64,000 bases of DNA. Source: Gordonibacter sp. 28C (GTDB lineage Bacteria; Actinomycetota; Coriobacteriia; Coriobacteriales; Eggerthellaceae). Each line of letters opens with the position of its first letter. Position 1 is the first letter of the stretch. Under the pieces are notes generated by a model. It ran no database searches. It had not been told where the DNA came from and saw only the letters and a list, made by a program, of their open reading frames with translations. This document shows positions 26,272 through 35,439 of this stretch, piece after piece. A program made the position numbers and the translations under genes. The stretch covers positions 186,001 through 250,000 of the forward strand of contig NZ_PPTR01000005.1 of assembly GCF_003339845.1 (NCBI RefSeq), given 5' to 3'.

Positions 26272-28827
26272 GTGGCCCGACAGTCAGCACCCGCATCGAA
26301 CAAGTCGAAGCCGTCCTCCGGCGCGAAGCCGAAGGGCAAGGCGGCGTCCCCCGCCGAGAAGAGCGCCCGCAAGGGCGGCGGCAAGGCTGCGCCCGCGCAT
26401 CCCGCCGAAGGGGACCGCATCATCGACGACCGCGCGCGCCGCGACATCACCGGCGTTGCGTTCGCCGTGGCGGCCGTGGTGCTGTTCGTGGCGGCCGTCA
26501 TGCCCACGAACGCCGTGGTCACGTCCTTCGTGTCGACGGCGCTGCACCTGACGCTGGGCCTGGGAGCCTACCTGCTGCCGTTCTTCCTGCTCGTCATCGG
26601 CGCGAGCTTCCTCATCCGCTTCGACCGCGAGCGCGTGCCCGCACGCGTGGCGGTGGGCCTCGTCATGATCCTGGTGGCGGTGCTCGTGCTGCTGGCCCTG
26701 TTCACGCCGTTCGCTCCCGGCGAGACGGGCGCACCTGCGGCCCTGTTCGACCCAGCGCAGCTCTCCGCGCGCGGCGGCTATGTGGGCGCCGGCGTCGCCT
26801 GGGTCGGTTTCACGCTGTTCGGCCAGGTCATCTCATGCATCGTCATGTTCGGCGTCGTGGTGGCCGGGCTGGTGATCATCGGCTTCTCGCTTTCCAAGCT
26901 CATCGAGCGCGTGCAGGACAAGCGCGTAGAGGCGTCCTCCGAGGACGACGGCGTGCTGGGCGCGCCGGCCTACGCCCGCGTGCAGCGCGCCGAGGGGGCG
27001 GGCGGCTTCGTGCCTCTCACGGCCGGCGAGGGCGCGGCCGTCACGAACCTGCTGCCGCGCGCGAAGAAGGGGCGCGCGTCCAAGGACGCCGGCGGCGATT
27101 CGAAGGCCAAGCCGAAGCGCGCCTCGTCCCCGCTCGAAACGCAGGTCATAGGCACCCGACGCGCGCCCTTCGACGCCCCCGACGCCGTCGAGCAGCCCCT
27201 GACGCGCAAACTCGGCCGCGCGCGCGCCGAAGCCGACGCCGGGAAGAAGGCCCCGGCCGCCGCGAAGGCGTCGTCGGCCGCGTCCACGCCGCTCGCCACG
27301 CCGCGCCCCGAGGACGGGTTCCAGTTGCCGCCCTTCGACATCCTGGCCACGAGCACGTCGGCCAAAAAGGACAAGGCCACCGACGCCGAGCTCTCCGAGA
27401 CGGCGGAGTGCCTGCAGGAGACGCTGGAGAGCTTCGCCATCATGGCCGAGGTCGTGGGCTGGGTGGCCGGACCAACGGTGACGCTCTTCAAGGTGGACCT
27501 GCCCGCCGGCGTGCGCGTGAGCCGCATCACGGCGCTCGAGCAGGACATCGCCCTCGCGCTCGCCGCGCCCGGCGTGCGCATCTTCGCGCCCATCCCCGGC
27601 ACGAACTACGTCGGCATCGAGGTGCCGAACCGCACGCGCCAGACCGTGCTTTTGGGCGACGTGCTGAAGGACGCGCCGGCCGGGCCCTTGCAAGTGGCCA
27701 TCGGCAAGGACGTCGAGGGCCGTTCCATCGTGTCGGACCTGGCGAAAATGCCCCACCTGCTCATCGGCGGCACCACGGGCTCCGGCAAATCGGTGTCCGT
27801 GAATGCCATGATCATGTCCATCCTCATGCGCGCCACGCCCGCCGAGGTGCGTTTCATCATGATCGACCCCAAGCGCGTGGAGTTCACGCCGTACAACGGC
27901 ATCCCACACCTCTACGTGCCGGTGGTCACCGAGGCCCGCGAGGCCGCGAGCGCGCTGTCGTGGGGCGTGGCGGAGATGGAGCGCCGCCTGAAGGTGTTCT
28001 CCAAGGTGGGCGCGCGCAACATCGGGCAGTACAACGCCAAGGTGCAGGCCGAGCAGGCGGCTATAAAGAAGGCTGAGGACGCCGGCAAGGAGCCGCCCGC
28101 CGCGGAGCTCGGCGAGGAGATGCCCTACATCGTCATCATCATCGACGAGCTGGCCGACCTCATGATGAACGTGGGCAAGGAAGTCGAGTTCTCCATCAGC
28201 CGCATCGCGCAGCTGGCGCGTGCGGCGGGCATCCACCTCATCGTGGCCACGCAGCGCCCGTCCACGAACGTGGTCACGGGCCTCATCAAGGCCAACATCA
28301 CGAACCGCATCGCCTTCAACGTGGCCAGCGGCATCGACAGCCGCGTCGTTTTGGACACGCCGGGCGCCGAGCGCCTCATCGGCCTGGGAGACTTGCTGCT
28401 CTCGAAGCCGGAGCTGGCCAAGCCCCAGCGCATCCAGGGCTGCTACGTGTCCGAGGACGAGATCAACGCCGTGGTGGACATGTTGAAGGAGCAGGGCGAG
28501 CCGGAGTACCACTCCGAGATCCTGCAGACGAACCTCATCACGCTGGGGGCCTCTCAGCCCGACGGCAGCGGGGGCTCGTGCACGTCGGACGACCCGCTCA
28601 TATGGGAAGCCGCCGAGATCGTGGTCTCGAGCGGGCTGGGGTCGACGTCGAACATCCAGCGGCGCTTGAAAGTTGGCTATTCTCGCGCCGGGCGTATAAT
28701 GGACATGCTCGAGGAAAAGGGAGTCGTGGGGCCGCCGAACGGCAGCAAGCCCCGCGAGGTCCTGGTCGACGCCATGGAGCTGGAAACGCTGAAGGCGTTC
28801 GAGGCGCAGGACTCAAGCGAGGAGTGA
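26272..28827 (+). CDS. ftsK: FtsK/SpoIIIE-type DNA translocase
   Basis: An 851-residue membrane-anchored motor that pumps chromosome ends through the closing septum. The GTG start at 26272 follows AAAGGAG. A basic N-terminus leads into four membrane helices (residues about 60-220). A poorly conserved linker of about 150 residues precedes the RecA-like motor, with Walker A GGTTGSGKSV and Walker B IVIIIDELADLMM. The C-terminal gamma domain (residues about 775-835, QRRLKVGYSRAGRIMDMLEE) is a winged helix that reads KOPS/SRS-type sequences. Length is typical. The next gene starts five bases after the stop. Confidence 0.96.
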   Translation: MARQSAPASNKSKPSSGAKPKGKAASPAEKSARKGGGKAAPAHPAEGDRIIDDRARRDITGVAFAVAAVVLFVAAVMPTNAVVTSFVSTALHLTLGLGAYLLPFFLLVIGASFLIRFDRERVPARVAVGLVMILVAVLVLLALFTPFAPGETGAPAALFDPAQLSARGGYVGAGVAWVGFTLFGQVISCIVMFGVVVAGLVIIGFSLSKLIERVQDKRVEASSEDDGVLGAPAYARVQRAEGAGGFVPLTAGEGAAVTNLLPRAKKGRASKDAGGDSKAKPKRASSPLETQVIGTRRAPFDAPDAVEQPLTRKLGRARAEADAGKKAPAAAKASSAASTPLATPRPEDGFQLPPFDILATSTSAKKDKATDAELSETAECLQETLESFAIMAEVVGWVAGPTVTLFKVDLPAGVRVSRITALEQDIALALAAPGVRIFAPIPGTNYVGIEVPNRTRQTVLLGDVLKDAPAGPLQVAIGKDVEGRSIVSDLAKMPHLLIGGTTGSGKSVSVNAMIMSILMRATPAEVRFIMIDPKRVEFTPYNGIPHLYVPVVTEAREAASALSWGVAEMERRLKVFSKVGARNIGQYNAKVQAEQAAIKKAEDAGKEPPAAELGEEMPYIVIIIDELADLMMNVGKEVEFSISRIAQLARAAGIHLIVATQRPSTNVVTGLIKANITNRIAFNVASGIDSRVVLDTPGAERLIGLGDLLLSKPELAKPQRIQGCYVSEDEINAVVDMLKEQGEPEYHSEILQTNLITLGASQPDGSGGSCTSDDPLIWEAAEIVVSSGLGSTSNIQRRLKVGYSRAGRIMDMLEEKGVVGPPNGSKPREVLVDAMELETLKAFEAQDSSEE

Positions 28828-28831
28828 CGAC

Positions 28832-29935
28832 GTGGCACAGATGACATTCGGAACGGTTTTGCAGGATGCCCGGGAGCGGAAGGGCATGGACCTGTCCGCA
28901 GCGGCGCGCCGTTTGCGCATCAGGCCCGACATCCTGCGCGCCATCGAGGCCGACGACTTCGCGCGCATGCCCCCGCGCGGCTACACGCGCAACATGGTGA
29001 ACGCCTACGCGCGCCTGTTGGGGTTGAACCCCACCGAGATCACGCGCATGTACCTGGACGAGGCCTACGCCTACCAGGTGGGCCGCGCGCGCTCGGACGT
29101 GAGGCCGTCGGGCTTCGACATGGGCGGCACGTCGCGCACGAAGCGCAGCCCCTGCGCGTCGCAGGTCGAGGAACCAGAGGAGCGCCCGGCGCGCCAGAAC
29201 GCGTTCGGCCGCACGCTCTACGACGACCGAACGTCCTACAGCCGCTCCGACTACGGGCAGCAACGCGGCGGCGCGGGCTCGGGCGGGCGCCTGTACTCCG
29301 AGGGCCGCACGCACACGAGCCGCCATACGGCGCTGCCGAACGGCCAGTACACGAACTTCTATGCGGGACCCAAGGCCCCGGGCGGCGTGCAGTCGAAGCT
29401 TCCGTTCGTCATCGCCGGCGCGGTCATCCTCGTTCTGCTGATCATCGTTCTCGTGTTCGCGTTCGGCAACAAGGGCGGAGGGGGCGACGACGTGCCCGCC
29501 GTGCCGGTGACGGGCATCAACGACACCACGCAGGGCGAAGAGGGCCAGGGCACGCAAGAGCCGGCGCCCACCCCGGTGGAGACGGCTCCCACAAGCGCCA
29601 AGGTCGTGTACGAGGTCGCCTCGGGGCAGTCGGCCTATATGGACGTCTACACCGACGACACGATCACGTCCGGCGGCACCGTCGACGGCCCTTCGAAGCA
29701 GGAGGTCGAGGTCACGACCGTGTGGAAGCTCGTCACCTCGAACCCCGACGCCGTCACCGTCACCGTGGACGGCGCGAAGGTCGAGCCGGAGGTCGACGAG
29801 GGCATCGGCGTCTACACCTACACGGTGGACTTCCCGGTCATCCTCGAACAATGGAAGGCCGACCATCCCGCCGCTTCGACGACGGGCGCGGCCGGCGCTG
29901 CGAGCACGGGAACGGGAGCCTCGACGGGCGCGTAA
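28832..29935 (+). CDS. RodZ-like protein (HTH_25 domain, one membrane helix, extracellular domain)
   Basis: A 367-residue protein starting at GTG 28832. Residues 5-70 form a cytosolic helix-turn-helix of the RodZ type (ARERKGMDLSAAARRLRIRP and PRGYTRNMVNAYARLLG). A Ser/Arg/Gly-rich linker of about 120 residues follows, then one membrane helix near 190-212 (PFVIAGAVILVLLIIVLVF). The rest is extracellular, with a Thr/Pro-rich stretch and a DUF4115-like beta domain. It sits where ymfM (rodZ) sits in Bacillus. RodZ couples MreB to the wall machinery; whether MreB is present in this organism cannot be judged from the window. Confidence 0.82.
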   Translation: MAQMTFGTVLQDARERKGMDLSAAARRLRIRPDILRAIEADDFARMPPRGYTRNMVNAYARLLGLNPTEITRMYLDEAYAYQVGRARSDVRPSGFDMGGTSRTKRSPCASQVEEPEERPARQNAFGRTLYDDRTSYSRSDYGQQRGGAGSGGRLYSEGRTHTSRHTALPNGQYTNFYAGPKAPGGVQSKLPFVIAGAVILVLLIIVLVFAFGNKGGGGDDVPAVPVTGINDTTQGEEGQGTQEPAPTPVETAPTSAKVVYEVASGQSAYMDVYTDDTITSGGTVDGPSKQEVEVTTVWKLVTSNPDAVTVTVDGAKVEPEVDEGIGVYTYTVDFPVILEQWKADHPAASTTGAAGAASTGTGASTGA

Positions 29936-29959
29936 TCTTCCGCCGCATGCGCCCCACTC

Positions 29960-29993
29960 GAACCGCCCGCGACTTCAGCGGGCGGTTCTTTTT
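29960..29993 (+). terminator. Rho-independent terminator after the RodZ-like gene
   Basis: GAACCGCCCGC (29960-29970) pairs with GCGGGCGGTTC (29978-29988), followed by TTTTTC. It is a strong terminator that separates this gene from yajQ. Confidence 0.9.
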
Positions 29994-30128
29994 CGGCACC
30001 ACTCCCTTTCGTCTCTGTGGAACTCGCCTGCAATCGCGCGGCCCGCGCCGCGAAATGGGGTATGCTGATCGGAAACTGAAAACGAGGCCCCCCGCGCATG
30101 CGGCGGGCAGCGAGGAAAGGAACCACCT

Positions 30129-30626
30129 ATGGCGAAAGAGTCCAGCTTCGACGTCGTGTCCACCGTGGACATGCAGGAGGTCGACAACGCGTTCCAGCAG
30201 GCGAAGAAGGAGCTCGCGCAGCGCTACGACCTGAAGGATTCCGGAGCGGAGATCACGCTCGACAAGGCGAACAAATCCATCACGGTGGCCGCCCCGGCCG
30301 ACTTCGTGGCCAAGCAGGTCATCGACGTCATCGCCACGAAGCTCGTGAAGCGCGGCATCGACCTGGGCGCCGTGAAGTGGGGCGACCCCCAAGCGGCCGC
30401 GGGCCAGAGCGTGCGGCAGACGGCGAACGTCGTCGAGGGCATCGACAAGGACACCGCCGGCAAGATCAACAAGGACATCAAGGCCACGAAGCTCAAGGTC
30501 AAGGTGCAGATAGAGGGCGACAAGCTGCGCGTGTCGAGCGCCTCGCGCGACACGTTGCAGGAGGTCATCGCCTTCTTGAAGGACAAGGACTACGGTCAGC
30601 CGCTTCAGTACGTCAACTACCGCTAG
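30129..30626 (+). CDS. yajQ: YajQ family nucleotide-binding protein
   Basis: A 165-residue cytosolic protein preceded by GAGGAAAGGAACC. The family opening is SFDVVSTVDMQEVDNAFQQA, followed by RYDLKDSGAEITLD and the ending DKDYGQPLQYVNYR. Some members bind cyclic di-GMP and act as effectors; others bind nucleic acid or serve phage and stress functions. A diguanylate cyclase is encoded at 53436-55022, so a cyclic di-GMP role is possible but not shown. rimO starts eight bases downstream. Confidence 0.94.
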   Translation: MAKESSFDVVSTVDMQEVDNAFQQAKKELAQRYDLKDSGAEITLDKANKSITVAAPADFVAKQVIDVIATKLVKRGIDLGAVKWGDPQAAAGQSVRQTANVVEGIDKDTAGKINKDIKATKLKVKVQIEGDKLRVSSASRDTLQEVIAFLKDKDYGQPLQYVNYR

Positions 30627-30634
30627 GCTTCGCG

Positions 30635-31993
30635 ATGGAGGAGAAGGCGGCCTTGCAGGCCGAAAGCCGGAAGTCCGTGGCGTTCGTCACGCTGGGCTGC
30701 GCCAAGAACGAGGTCGACACGGAGCACATGCGCGAGCGCGTCGTGTGCGCGGGCTACGCGCTCGCGGACGATCCCGAGGAAGCCGACGCGATCGTCGTCA
30801 ACACCTGCTCGTTCATCCAGGCGGCCACCGAGGAGAGCCTCGAGGCCGTTTTCGAGGCGGCCGACTTGCCGAACGTCGCCGACGGCCGCGCGGCGCTCGT
30901 CGTGGCCGGCTGCATGCCGGCGCGCTACGGAGCCGACCTCGAGGACGAGCTCGTGGAGGCGGGCGCCTTCGTGCCGTGCTCCCGCGAGGACGACATCGCG
31001 CTCGTGCTGGCCGAGGCGATAGGAGAGGCGGGCAACGGGCACGCGCCCCTTTCCGGCGGCCCGAGCGCAGACGGCGAAGACGCCGCGGCCGAAGGCTCTC
31101 CCGCGGCGTGCGCCCCCGTGTCGGCCTACGTGAAGATCTCCGACGGCTGCGACCGCTTCTGCTCGTACTGCACGATACCGTTCATTCGCGGCCGCTACCG
31201 CAGCTTCCCGCTCGACGAAGTGCGGGCCGAGGTGCGCAAGCAGGTGGACCGCGGCGTGCGCGAGATCGTGCTCATCGCCCAAGACACCGGGCGTTGGGGC
31301 GCCGACTTCTCAGAACCCTCCACGCTCGCCGCGCTCGTGTCGACGCTGGCCGAGGAGCACCCCGACACGTGGTTCCGCCTCATGTACATCCAGCCGGAGG
31401 GTCTGACCGACGAGCTGCTGGAGGCCGTGGCCTCCCACGACAACGTCTGCGACTACTTCGACATCCCGCTGCAGCACGTCGACGCGGACATCCTGCGCGC
31501 CATGAACCGCACGGGGTCGCGCGCCGAGTTCGAGGCGCTCGCGGACCGCGTGCGCCGCCGCATGCCCCACGCCGCGCTGCGCACGACGCTCATCGCAGGC
31601 TTTCCCGGCGAGACCGACGAGCGGTTCGAGGACCTGTGCTCCTTCGTGGAGAACGCCGACTTCGACTACATCGGGGTGTTCCCCTACTCGCGCGAGGAGG
31701 GTACGCGCGCGCACGACCTGCCGAACCAGATCGACGAGGACGAGAAGTTCGACCGCGCGCAGCGCCTGCGCGATTTGGCGGACGCCGTGTGCGCCCCGCG
31801 CGTCGCCGAGCGCATCGGACGCGAGCTGGACGTGCTCGTGGAGGGGCGCGAGGAGGACGGGCAGCTGTTCGGCCGCGCCATGTGCCAGGCGCCCGAGGTG
31901 GACGGCGTCACGTACCTCGAGCGCGGCGACGTGGGCGAGATCGTGCGCGTGAGGATAGAGGACACACTGCTCTACGAGATGGAAGGTGCGTGA
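30635..31993 (+). CDS. rimO: Ribosomal protein S12 methylthiotransferase
   Basis: A 452-residue radical-SAM enzyme that methylthiolates an aspartate of S12. The start at ATG 30635 is chosen because the family N-terminus SVAFVTLGCAKNEVDTEHM follows; the frame is open upstream over yajQ. The three cysteines of the N-terminal cluster domain occur in LGCAKN, NTCSFI and GCMPARY. The radical-SAM motif CDRFCSYCTIPFIRGRY is near residue 170, and a TRAM-like C-terminus follows. It is distinguished from the MiaB encoded at 39591 by its N-terminal signature and gene context. The next gene overlaps or directly follows it. Confidence 0.93.
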   Translation: MEEKAALQAESRKSVAFVTLGCAKNEVDTEHMRERVVCAGYALADDPEEADAIVVNTCSFIQAATEESLEAVFEAADLPNVADGRAALVVAGCMPARYGADLEDELVEAGAFVPCSREDDIALVLAEAIGEAGNGHAPLSGGPSADGEDAAAEGSPAACAPVSAYVKISDGCDRFCSYCTIPFIRGRYRSFPLDEVRAEVRKQVDRGVREIVLIAQDTGRWGADFSEPSTLAALVSTLAEEHPDTWFRLMYIQPEGLTDELLEAVASHDNVCDYFDIPLQHVDADILRAMNRTGSRAEFEALADRVRRRMPHAALRTTLIAGFPGETDERFEDLCSFVENADFDYIGVFPYSREEGTRAHDLPNQIDEDEKFDRAQRLRDLADAVCAPRVAERIGRELDVLVEGREEDGQLFGRAMCQAPEVDGVTYLERGDVGEIVRVRIEDTLLYEMEGA

Positions 31994-32001
31994 TAGGCGC
32001 C

Positions 32002-33219
32002 ATGGCTTCATCCGACCAGGCGAAATCGAAGTCGACCGACAAGCTGTGGACGCCGGCCAACATCGTCACCCTCGTGCGCATCTGCCTCGTGCCCGTGTTC
32101 GTGGTGGCGCTTCTCAGCCCCTGGCCGCAGTGGCTGGGACTGCCGCAGGTGGCAGACGACGCGAAGAGCCTCATCGCGGCCGGCATATTCATCCTCATAT
32201 CGTGCACCGACTGGCTCGACGGCTATCTGGCGCGCAGCAGGGGAGAGGTCACCGACTTCGGGAAGTTCATGGACCCCCTGGCGGACAAGATACTCGTCTG
32301 CGCGGCGCTCTTGGCGCTCATCGAGCTGGGGTCGCTGCCCAGCTGGGTCGTGCTCGTCATCCTGGCCCGCGAGTTCATCGTGTCGGGAGTGCGCATGGTG
32401 GCCGCCACCGAAGGCGTGGTCATCGCCGCCAGCTGGTACGGCAAGTTCAAAACCGTGTTCCAAATGGCCGCCATCGTGCTGTTCTGTATCAAGGAATCGT
32501 ACATGGTGGGCAGCTTCAACGCGGCCTTTTCCGATTGGCTGTGGCTGCTGAGCTGGGGCGTGATGCTCATCGCGCTCGTGCTGACCGTCGTGTCCATGCT
32601 CGACTACATAGCGAAGGCGCGCCACCTCATCGGCTTCGGCCCGAAGGCGCGGCGCCCGGTCGCGGCCGAGGGCGAAGGTGAAACCGCCGTCCGTCAGATC
32701 ACCGCCGAGGAGATCGCGGCCATCGAGCCCGCGGCCCTGGGAACGCTCGCCGGCGAGGTGCTCGACGCGGCGCGCCGGACGGGCGCGGTCGTCGGCACGG
32801 CCGAAAGCCTCACGGGCGGGCTGGTGGCAGCCGCCCTCACCGCCGTGCCGGGAAGCTCCGACACGGTGCGCGGCGGCGTGGTGAGCTATGCGAACGACGT
32901 GAAGCGCGAGGTTCTGGGCGTGCCCCTCGAAACCCTCGAGCGGCACGGCGCGGTGAGCGCGGAGACGGCGCGGGCCATGGCCGAAGGCGCACGGCGCGAC
33001 CTCGGGGTCGACGTGGCGGTGTCCGTCACCGGCATCGCGGGCCCGGGCGGCGCCGAGTCGGGCAAGCCCGTTGGCACGGTGTGGATCGGATTGGCGAGCG
33101 AGGGGCTCGTCGACGCGCGCCTGCACGAGTTCCCGGGCGATCGATCGCAGGTGCGCCTGCAAACGGTGCGCGCGGCGCTCCAGCGCCTCAAAGAAGCTCT
33201 GGAGGCCGTCGAGGCGTGA
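32002..33219 (+). CDS. Fusion of phosphatidylglycerophosphate synthase (PgsA) and CinA C-terminal domain
   Basis: One uninterrupted frame of 405 residues holds two enzymes. Residues 1-205 are a multi-pass CDP-alcohol phosphatidyltransferase with the active-site signature DWLDGYLAR ... DFGKFMDPLADK, so PgsA of phospholipid synthesis. After a short acidic linker, residues about 236-405 are the CinA C-terminal (PncC) amidohydrolase with TAESLTGGLVAAAL, GGVVSYANDVKREVLGVP and TGIAGPGGAESGKPVGTVWI. That domain hydrolyses nicotinamide mononucleotide. In Bacillus these are the separate neighbours pgsA and cinA. A GTG at 31990 overlapping the rimO stop is an alternative start. recA follows, as after cinA in Bacillus. 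Confidence 0.88.
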   Translation: MASSDQAKSKSTDKLWTPANIVTLVRICLVPVFVVALLSPWPQWLGLPQVADDAKSLIAAGIFILISCTDWLDGYLARSRGEVTDFGKFMDPLADKILVCAALLALIELGSLPSWVVLVILAREFIVSGVRMVAATEGVVIAASWYGKFKTVFQMAAIVLFCIKESYMVGSFNAAFSDWLWLLSWGVMLIALVLTVVSMLDYIAKARHLIGFGPKARRPVAAEGEGETAVRQITAEEIAAIEPAALGTLAGEVLDAARRTGAVVGTAESLTGGLVAAALTAVPGSSDTVRGGVVSYANDVKREVLGVPLETLERHGAVSAETARAMAEGARRDLGVDVAVSVTGIAGPGGAESGKPVGTVWIGLASEGLVDARLHEFPGDRSQVRLQTVRAALQRLKEALEAVEA

Positions 33220-33244
33220 CGTCGCCGCGCTCGATTTCACGGTC

Positions 33245-33299
33245 GGTTGGCTTCGCGTTGGGGAACCGTTGGAAACGCGTTGGATATCCGTTCAAAAAC
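33245..33299 (+). repeat. Five 11-bp phased direct repeats upstream of recA
   Basis: Units begin at 33245, 33256, 33267, 33278 and 33289 and read (C/G)GTTGG followed by five variable bases, the last one CGTTCA. The strict 11-bp period places the repeats on one DNA face. They lie in the 267-base gap between the fusion gene and recA, about 120 bp before the recA -35 box. Confidence 0.6.
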
Positions 33300-33416
33300 C
33301 GACGGTCGTTTCGTTAGATGCGTGCAAGGTTTCGCCGGTTTTCCTACGGCTCGATTACGGTCGGCGCGCAAGGTCGCGGTGCTATGCTTTTCACGCGGCA
33401 AAATGCGCGTCGAGTA

Positions 33417-33444
33417 TTGACAGACAAACATTTGTACGCATAAT
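33417..33444 (+). promoter_or_regulatory. recA promoter with LexA-box-like operator in the spacer
   Basis: TTGACA (33417-33422) and CATAAT (33439-33444) are 16 bases apart. AAACATTTGTAC (33426-33437) fills the spacer and resembles the GAAC-N4-GTTC boxes of the lexA region with one mismatch per half-site. The arrangement copies the divergent promoter at lexA. Confidence 0.7.
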
Positions 33445-33486
33445 AGGGAAATGACGAAAAGCCGCTACGCCGGGGGAAGAAGGACC

Positions 33487-34545
33487 ATGAACGACGAAAA
33501 AGCGAAGATGCTCAAGCTGACGACCGATTCCATCGAGTCGAAGTTCGGGCAGGGCTCCATTATGAAGCTCGGCGAGGACGGGAAGAACCTCAACATCGGC
33601 GTGATACCCACGGGCGCGCTGCCGCTCGACGCCGCGCTCGGCATCGGCGGCGTGCCGCGCGGGCGCGTGGTGGAGATATACGGTCCCGAGTCGAGCGGCA
33701 AGACCACCCTCGCGCTGCAGATCATCGCGGAAGCGCAGGCCATGGGCGGCATCGTGGCGTTCATCGACGCCGAGCACGCCCTCGACCCCGTGTACGCGGC
33801 GCGCCTGGGCGTGGACATCGACGAGGTTCTCATCTCCCAGCCCGACACCGGCGAGCAGGCGCTCGAGATCTGCGACATGCTCGTGCGAAGCGGCGCCATC
33901 GACTGCATCGTCGTGGACTCCGTGGCCGCGCTCGTGCCACGCGCCGAGATCGAAGGGGAGATCGGCGACACCACGGTGGGCCTGCAGGCGCGCCTCATGT
34001 CGCAGGCGCTGCGCAAGCTGGCCGGATCGCTCTCGAAGTCGAACACCACGTGCATCTTCATCAACCAGCTGCGCGAGAAGATCGGCGTCATGTTCGGTAA
34101 TCCCGAGACCACCACGGGCGGTCGCGCGCTCAAGTTCTTCTCCAGCGTGCGCATCGACATCCGCCGCATCGATTCCATCAAGAAGGACGGCGACATCGTG
34201 GGCAACCGCGTGCGCGCCAAGGTCGTGAAGAACAAGGTGGCGCCCCCCTTCAAGCAGGCGGAGTTCGACCTCATGTACGGCGAGGGCATCTCGCGCGAGG
34301 GCTGCATCGTCGACATGGCCGTCGAGGCGGGCGTGGCCAAGAAGAGCGGCGCGTGGTACACCTACGGCGAGGAGCGCCTGGGACAGGGCCGCGAGGCGGC
34401 GAAGCAGACGCTCAAGGAGAATCCCGATTTGCGCGAGGAGATCGAGCTGAAGGTGCGCGAGGCGTTCGAGATCCCCGTCATCACCCGCTCGGCCGACGAG
34501 GCAGACGCCATGTCGCCCGTGGCGAAGCCCACCAAGAAGAAGTAG
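33487..34545 (+). CDS. recA: Recombinase RecA
   Basis: A 352-residue recombinase and SOS co-protease. The start at ATG 33487 follows GGGGGAAGAAGG. Motifs: SIMKLGED, Walker [10 protein letters not shown] (residues about 68-76), VDSVAALVP, the L2-region [21 protein letters not shown] and [14 protein letters not shown]. The C-terminus is short and ends in lysines instead of a long acidic tail. recX follows after one base. Control by LexA is likely from the operator in its promoter. Confidence 0.98.
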   Translation: MNDEKAKMLKLTTDSIESKFGQGSIMKLGEDGKNLNIGVIPTGALPLDAALGIGGVPRGRVVEIYGPESSGKTTLALQIIAEAQAMGGIVAFIDAEHALDPVYAARLGVDIDEVLISQPDTGEQALEICDMLVRSGAIDCIVVDSVAALVPRAEIEGEIGDTTVGLQARLMSQALRKLAGSLSKSNTTCIFINQLREKIGVMFGNPETTTGGRALKFFSSVRIDIRRIDSIKKDGDIVGNRVRAKVVKNKVAPPFKQAEFDLMYGEGISREGCIVDMAVEAGVAKKSGAWYTYGEERLGQGREAAKQTLKENPDLREEIELKVREAFEIPVITRSADEADAMSPVAKPTKKK

Positions 34546-34546
34546 C

Positions 34547-35299
34547 ATGGCCGACGCCCGCGAGGTGAAGGCGCGCCTGCGCGCTCAGATCGCCGCCATC
34601 GAGTCGGGTCGCAGACCCCTCGTCGAAGAACATGGGGAGGGCCGTCCGACCCTGGACGGCCCGCTTTCCCCAAGCGACCCCGTCGCCGCCGCGGCGGCTC
34701 GGCTGGACGAGCTTGCCAAGCGCAAGGGAGCCGCCTCCGCTCGCGGGAGCGAGTCCCGCGAACCCTTTGGCGTTGCAGGGGAGAGCCCGGTCGGAGACGC
34801 GCCGGCAGACCTCGACGGAACCGCCGCAGGCGAAGGAGAGGCCGCCGAAAGCGAGCGGGCCTTCCGCAAGATCGAGCGGCTCGCCCTCATGCGGGAGCAG
34901 GCGTCGGCGTCGCTGCGGGCGCGCCTTGCGCACGACGGCTTCTCGGAGCAAGCGTCGTCCGCCGCCGTCGACCGGGCGGTCGCCTGCGGCCTCGTGGACG
35001 ATGCGCGCTATGCCGAGGTGCTCGTGCGCAGCCGCGTCTCGCAGGGCCGGGGAGCCCAGGGCATCTCGGCCGAGCTCGAGGGCCTGGGCATCGACATCGC
35101 CGTCGTGCCCGGATGGCCCGACGAGTTCCCCGTCGATCGCGACAGCGAGGTGGAGAGGGCCCTCGCCCTGCTCGACCGCAAACCTCCCCGTGCGAAGAAC
35201 AAGCGCGACGCCGCCTACCGCCGGCTCGCGCAAAAGGGCTTCGGAGCCTCCGTGTCGTCCACCGCCGCGCGCCTGTGGACGGAGGCGCACCCGGATTAG
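34547..35299 (+). CDS. recX: Regulatory protein RecX
   Basis: A 250-residue protein that modulates RecA filaments. It starts one base after the recA stop, so it is translationally coupled. Only residues about 105-250 correspond to RecX, with the three-helix repeats seen in REQASASLRARLAHDGFSE, GLVDDARYAEVLVRSRVSQG and RRLAQKGFGASVSSTAARLW. The first 100 residues are a low-complexity extension without recognisable domain. A ribosome site lies in the recA 3' end. Confidence 0.85.
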   Translation: MADAREVKARLRAQIAAIESGRRPLVEEHGEGRPTLDGPLSPSDPVAAAAARLDELAKRKGAASARGSESREPFGVAGESPVGDAPADLDGTAAGEGEAAESERAFRKIERLALMREQASASLRARLAHDGFSEQASSAAVDRAVACGLVDDARYAEVLVRSRVSQGRGAQGISAELEGLGIDIAVVPGWPDEFPVDRDSEVERALALLDRKPPRAKNKRDAAYRRLAQKGFGASVSSTAARLWTEAHPD

Positions 35300-35385
35300 C
35301 CTTTCCAAGCATTCCGGGCCGCAGTCGGCTGTCTCACTTCCCAAAGCATTCCCTTGTTTGTTGTCAGACAGCTGCACTTGCTCGC

Positions 35386-35414
35386 TTGACAATATTTGAA
35401 ATACCCTATATTAT
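35386..35414 (+). promoter_or_regulatory. Promoter of the toxin-antitoxin pair with half of a 12-bp inverted repeat
   Basis: TTGACA (35386-35391) and TATTAT (35409-35414) are 17 bases apart. GAAATACCCTAT (35398-35409) lies in the spacer. Its exact reverse complement occurs at 36278-36289 after the antitoxin gene, so it is a candidate antitoxin-binding site. Confidence 0.6.
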
Positions 35415-35439
35415 TAGCTTTGCCTTATACGGAGGATCA

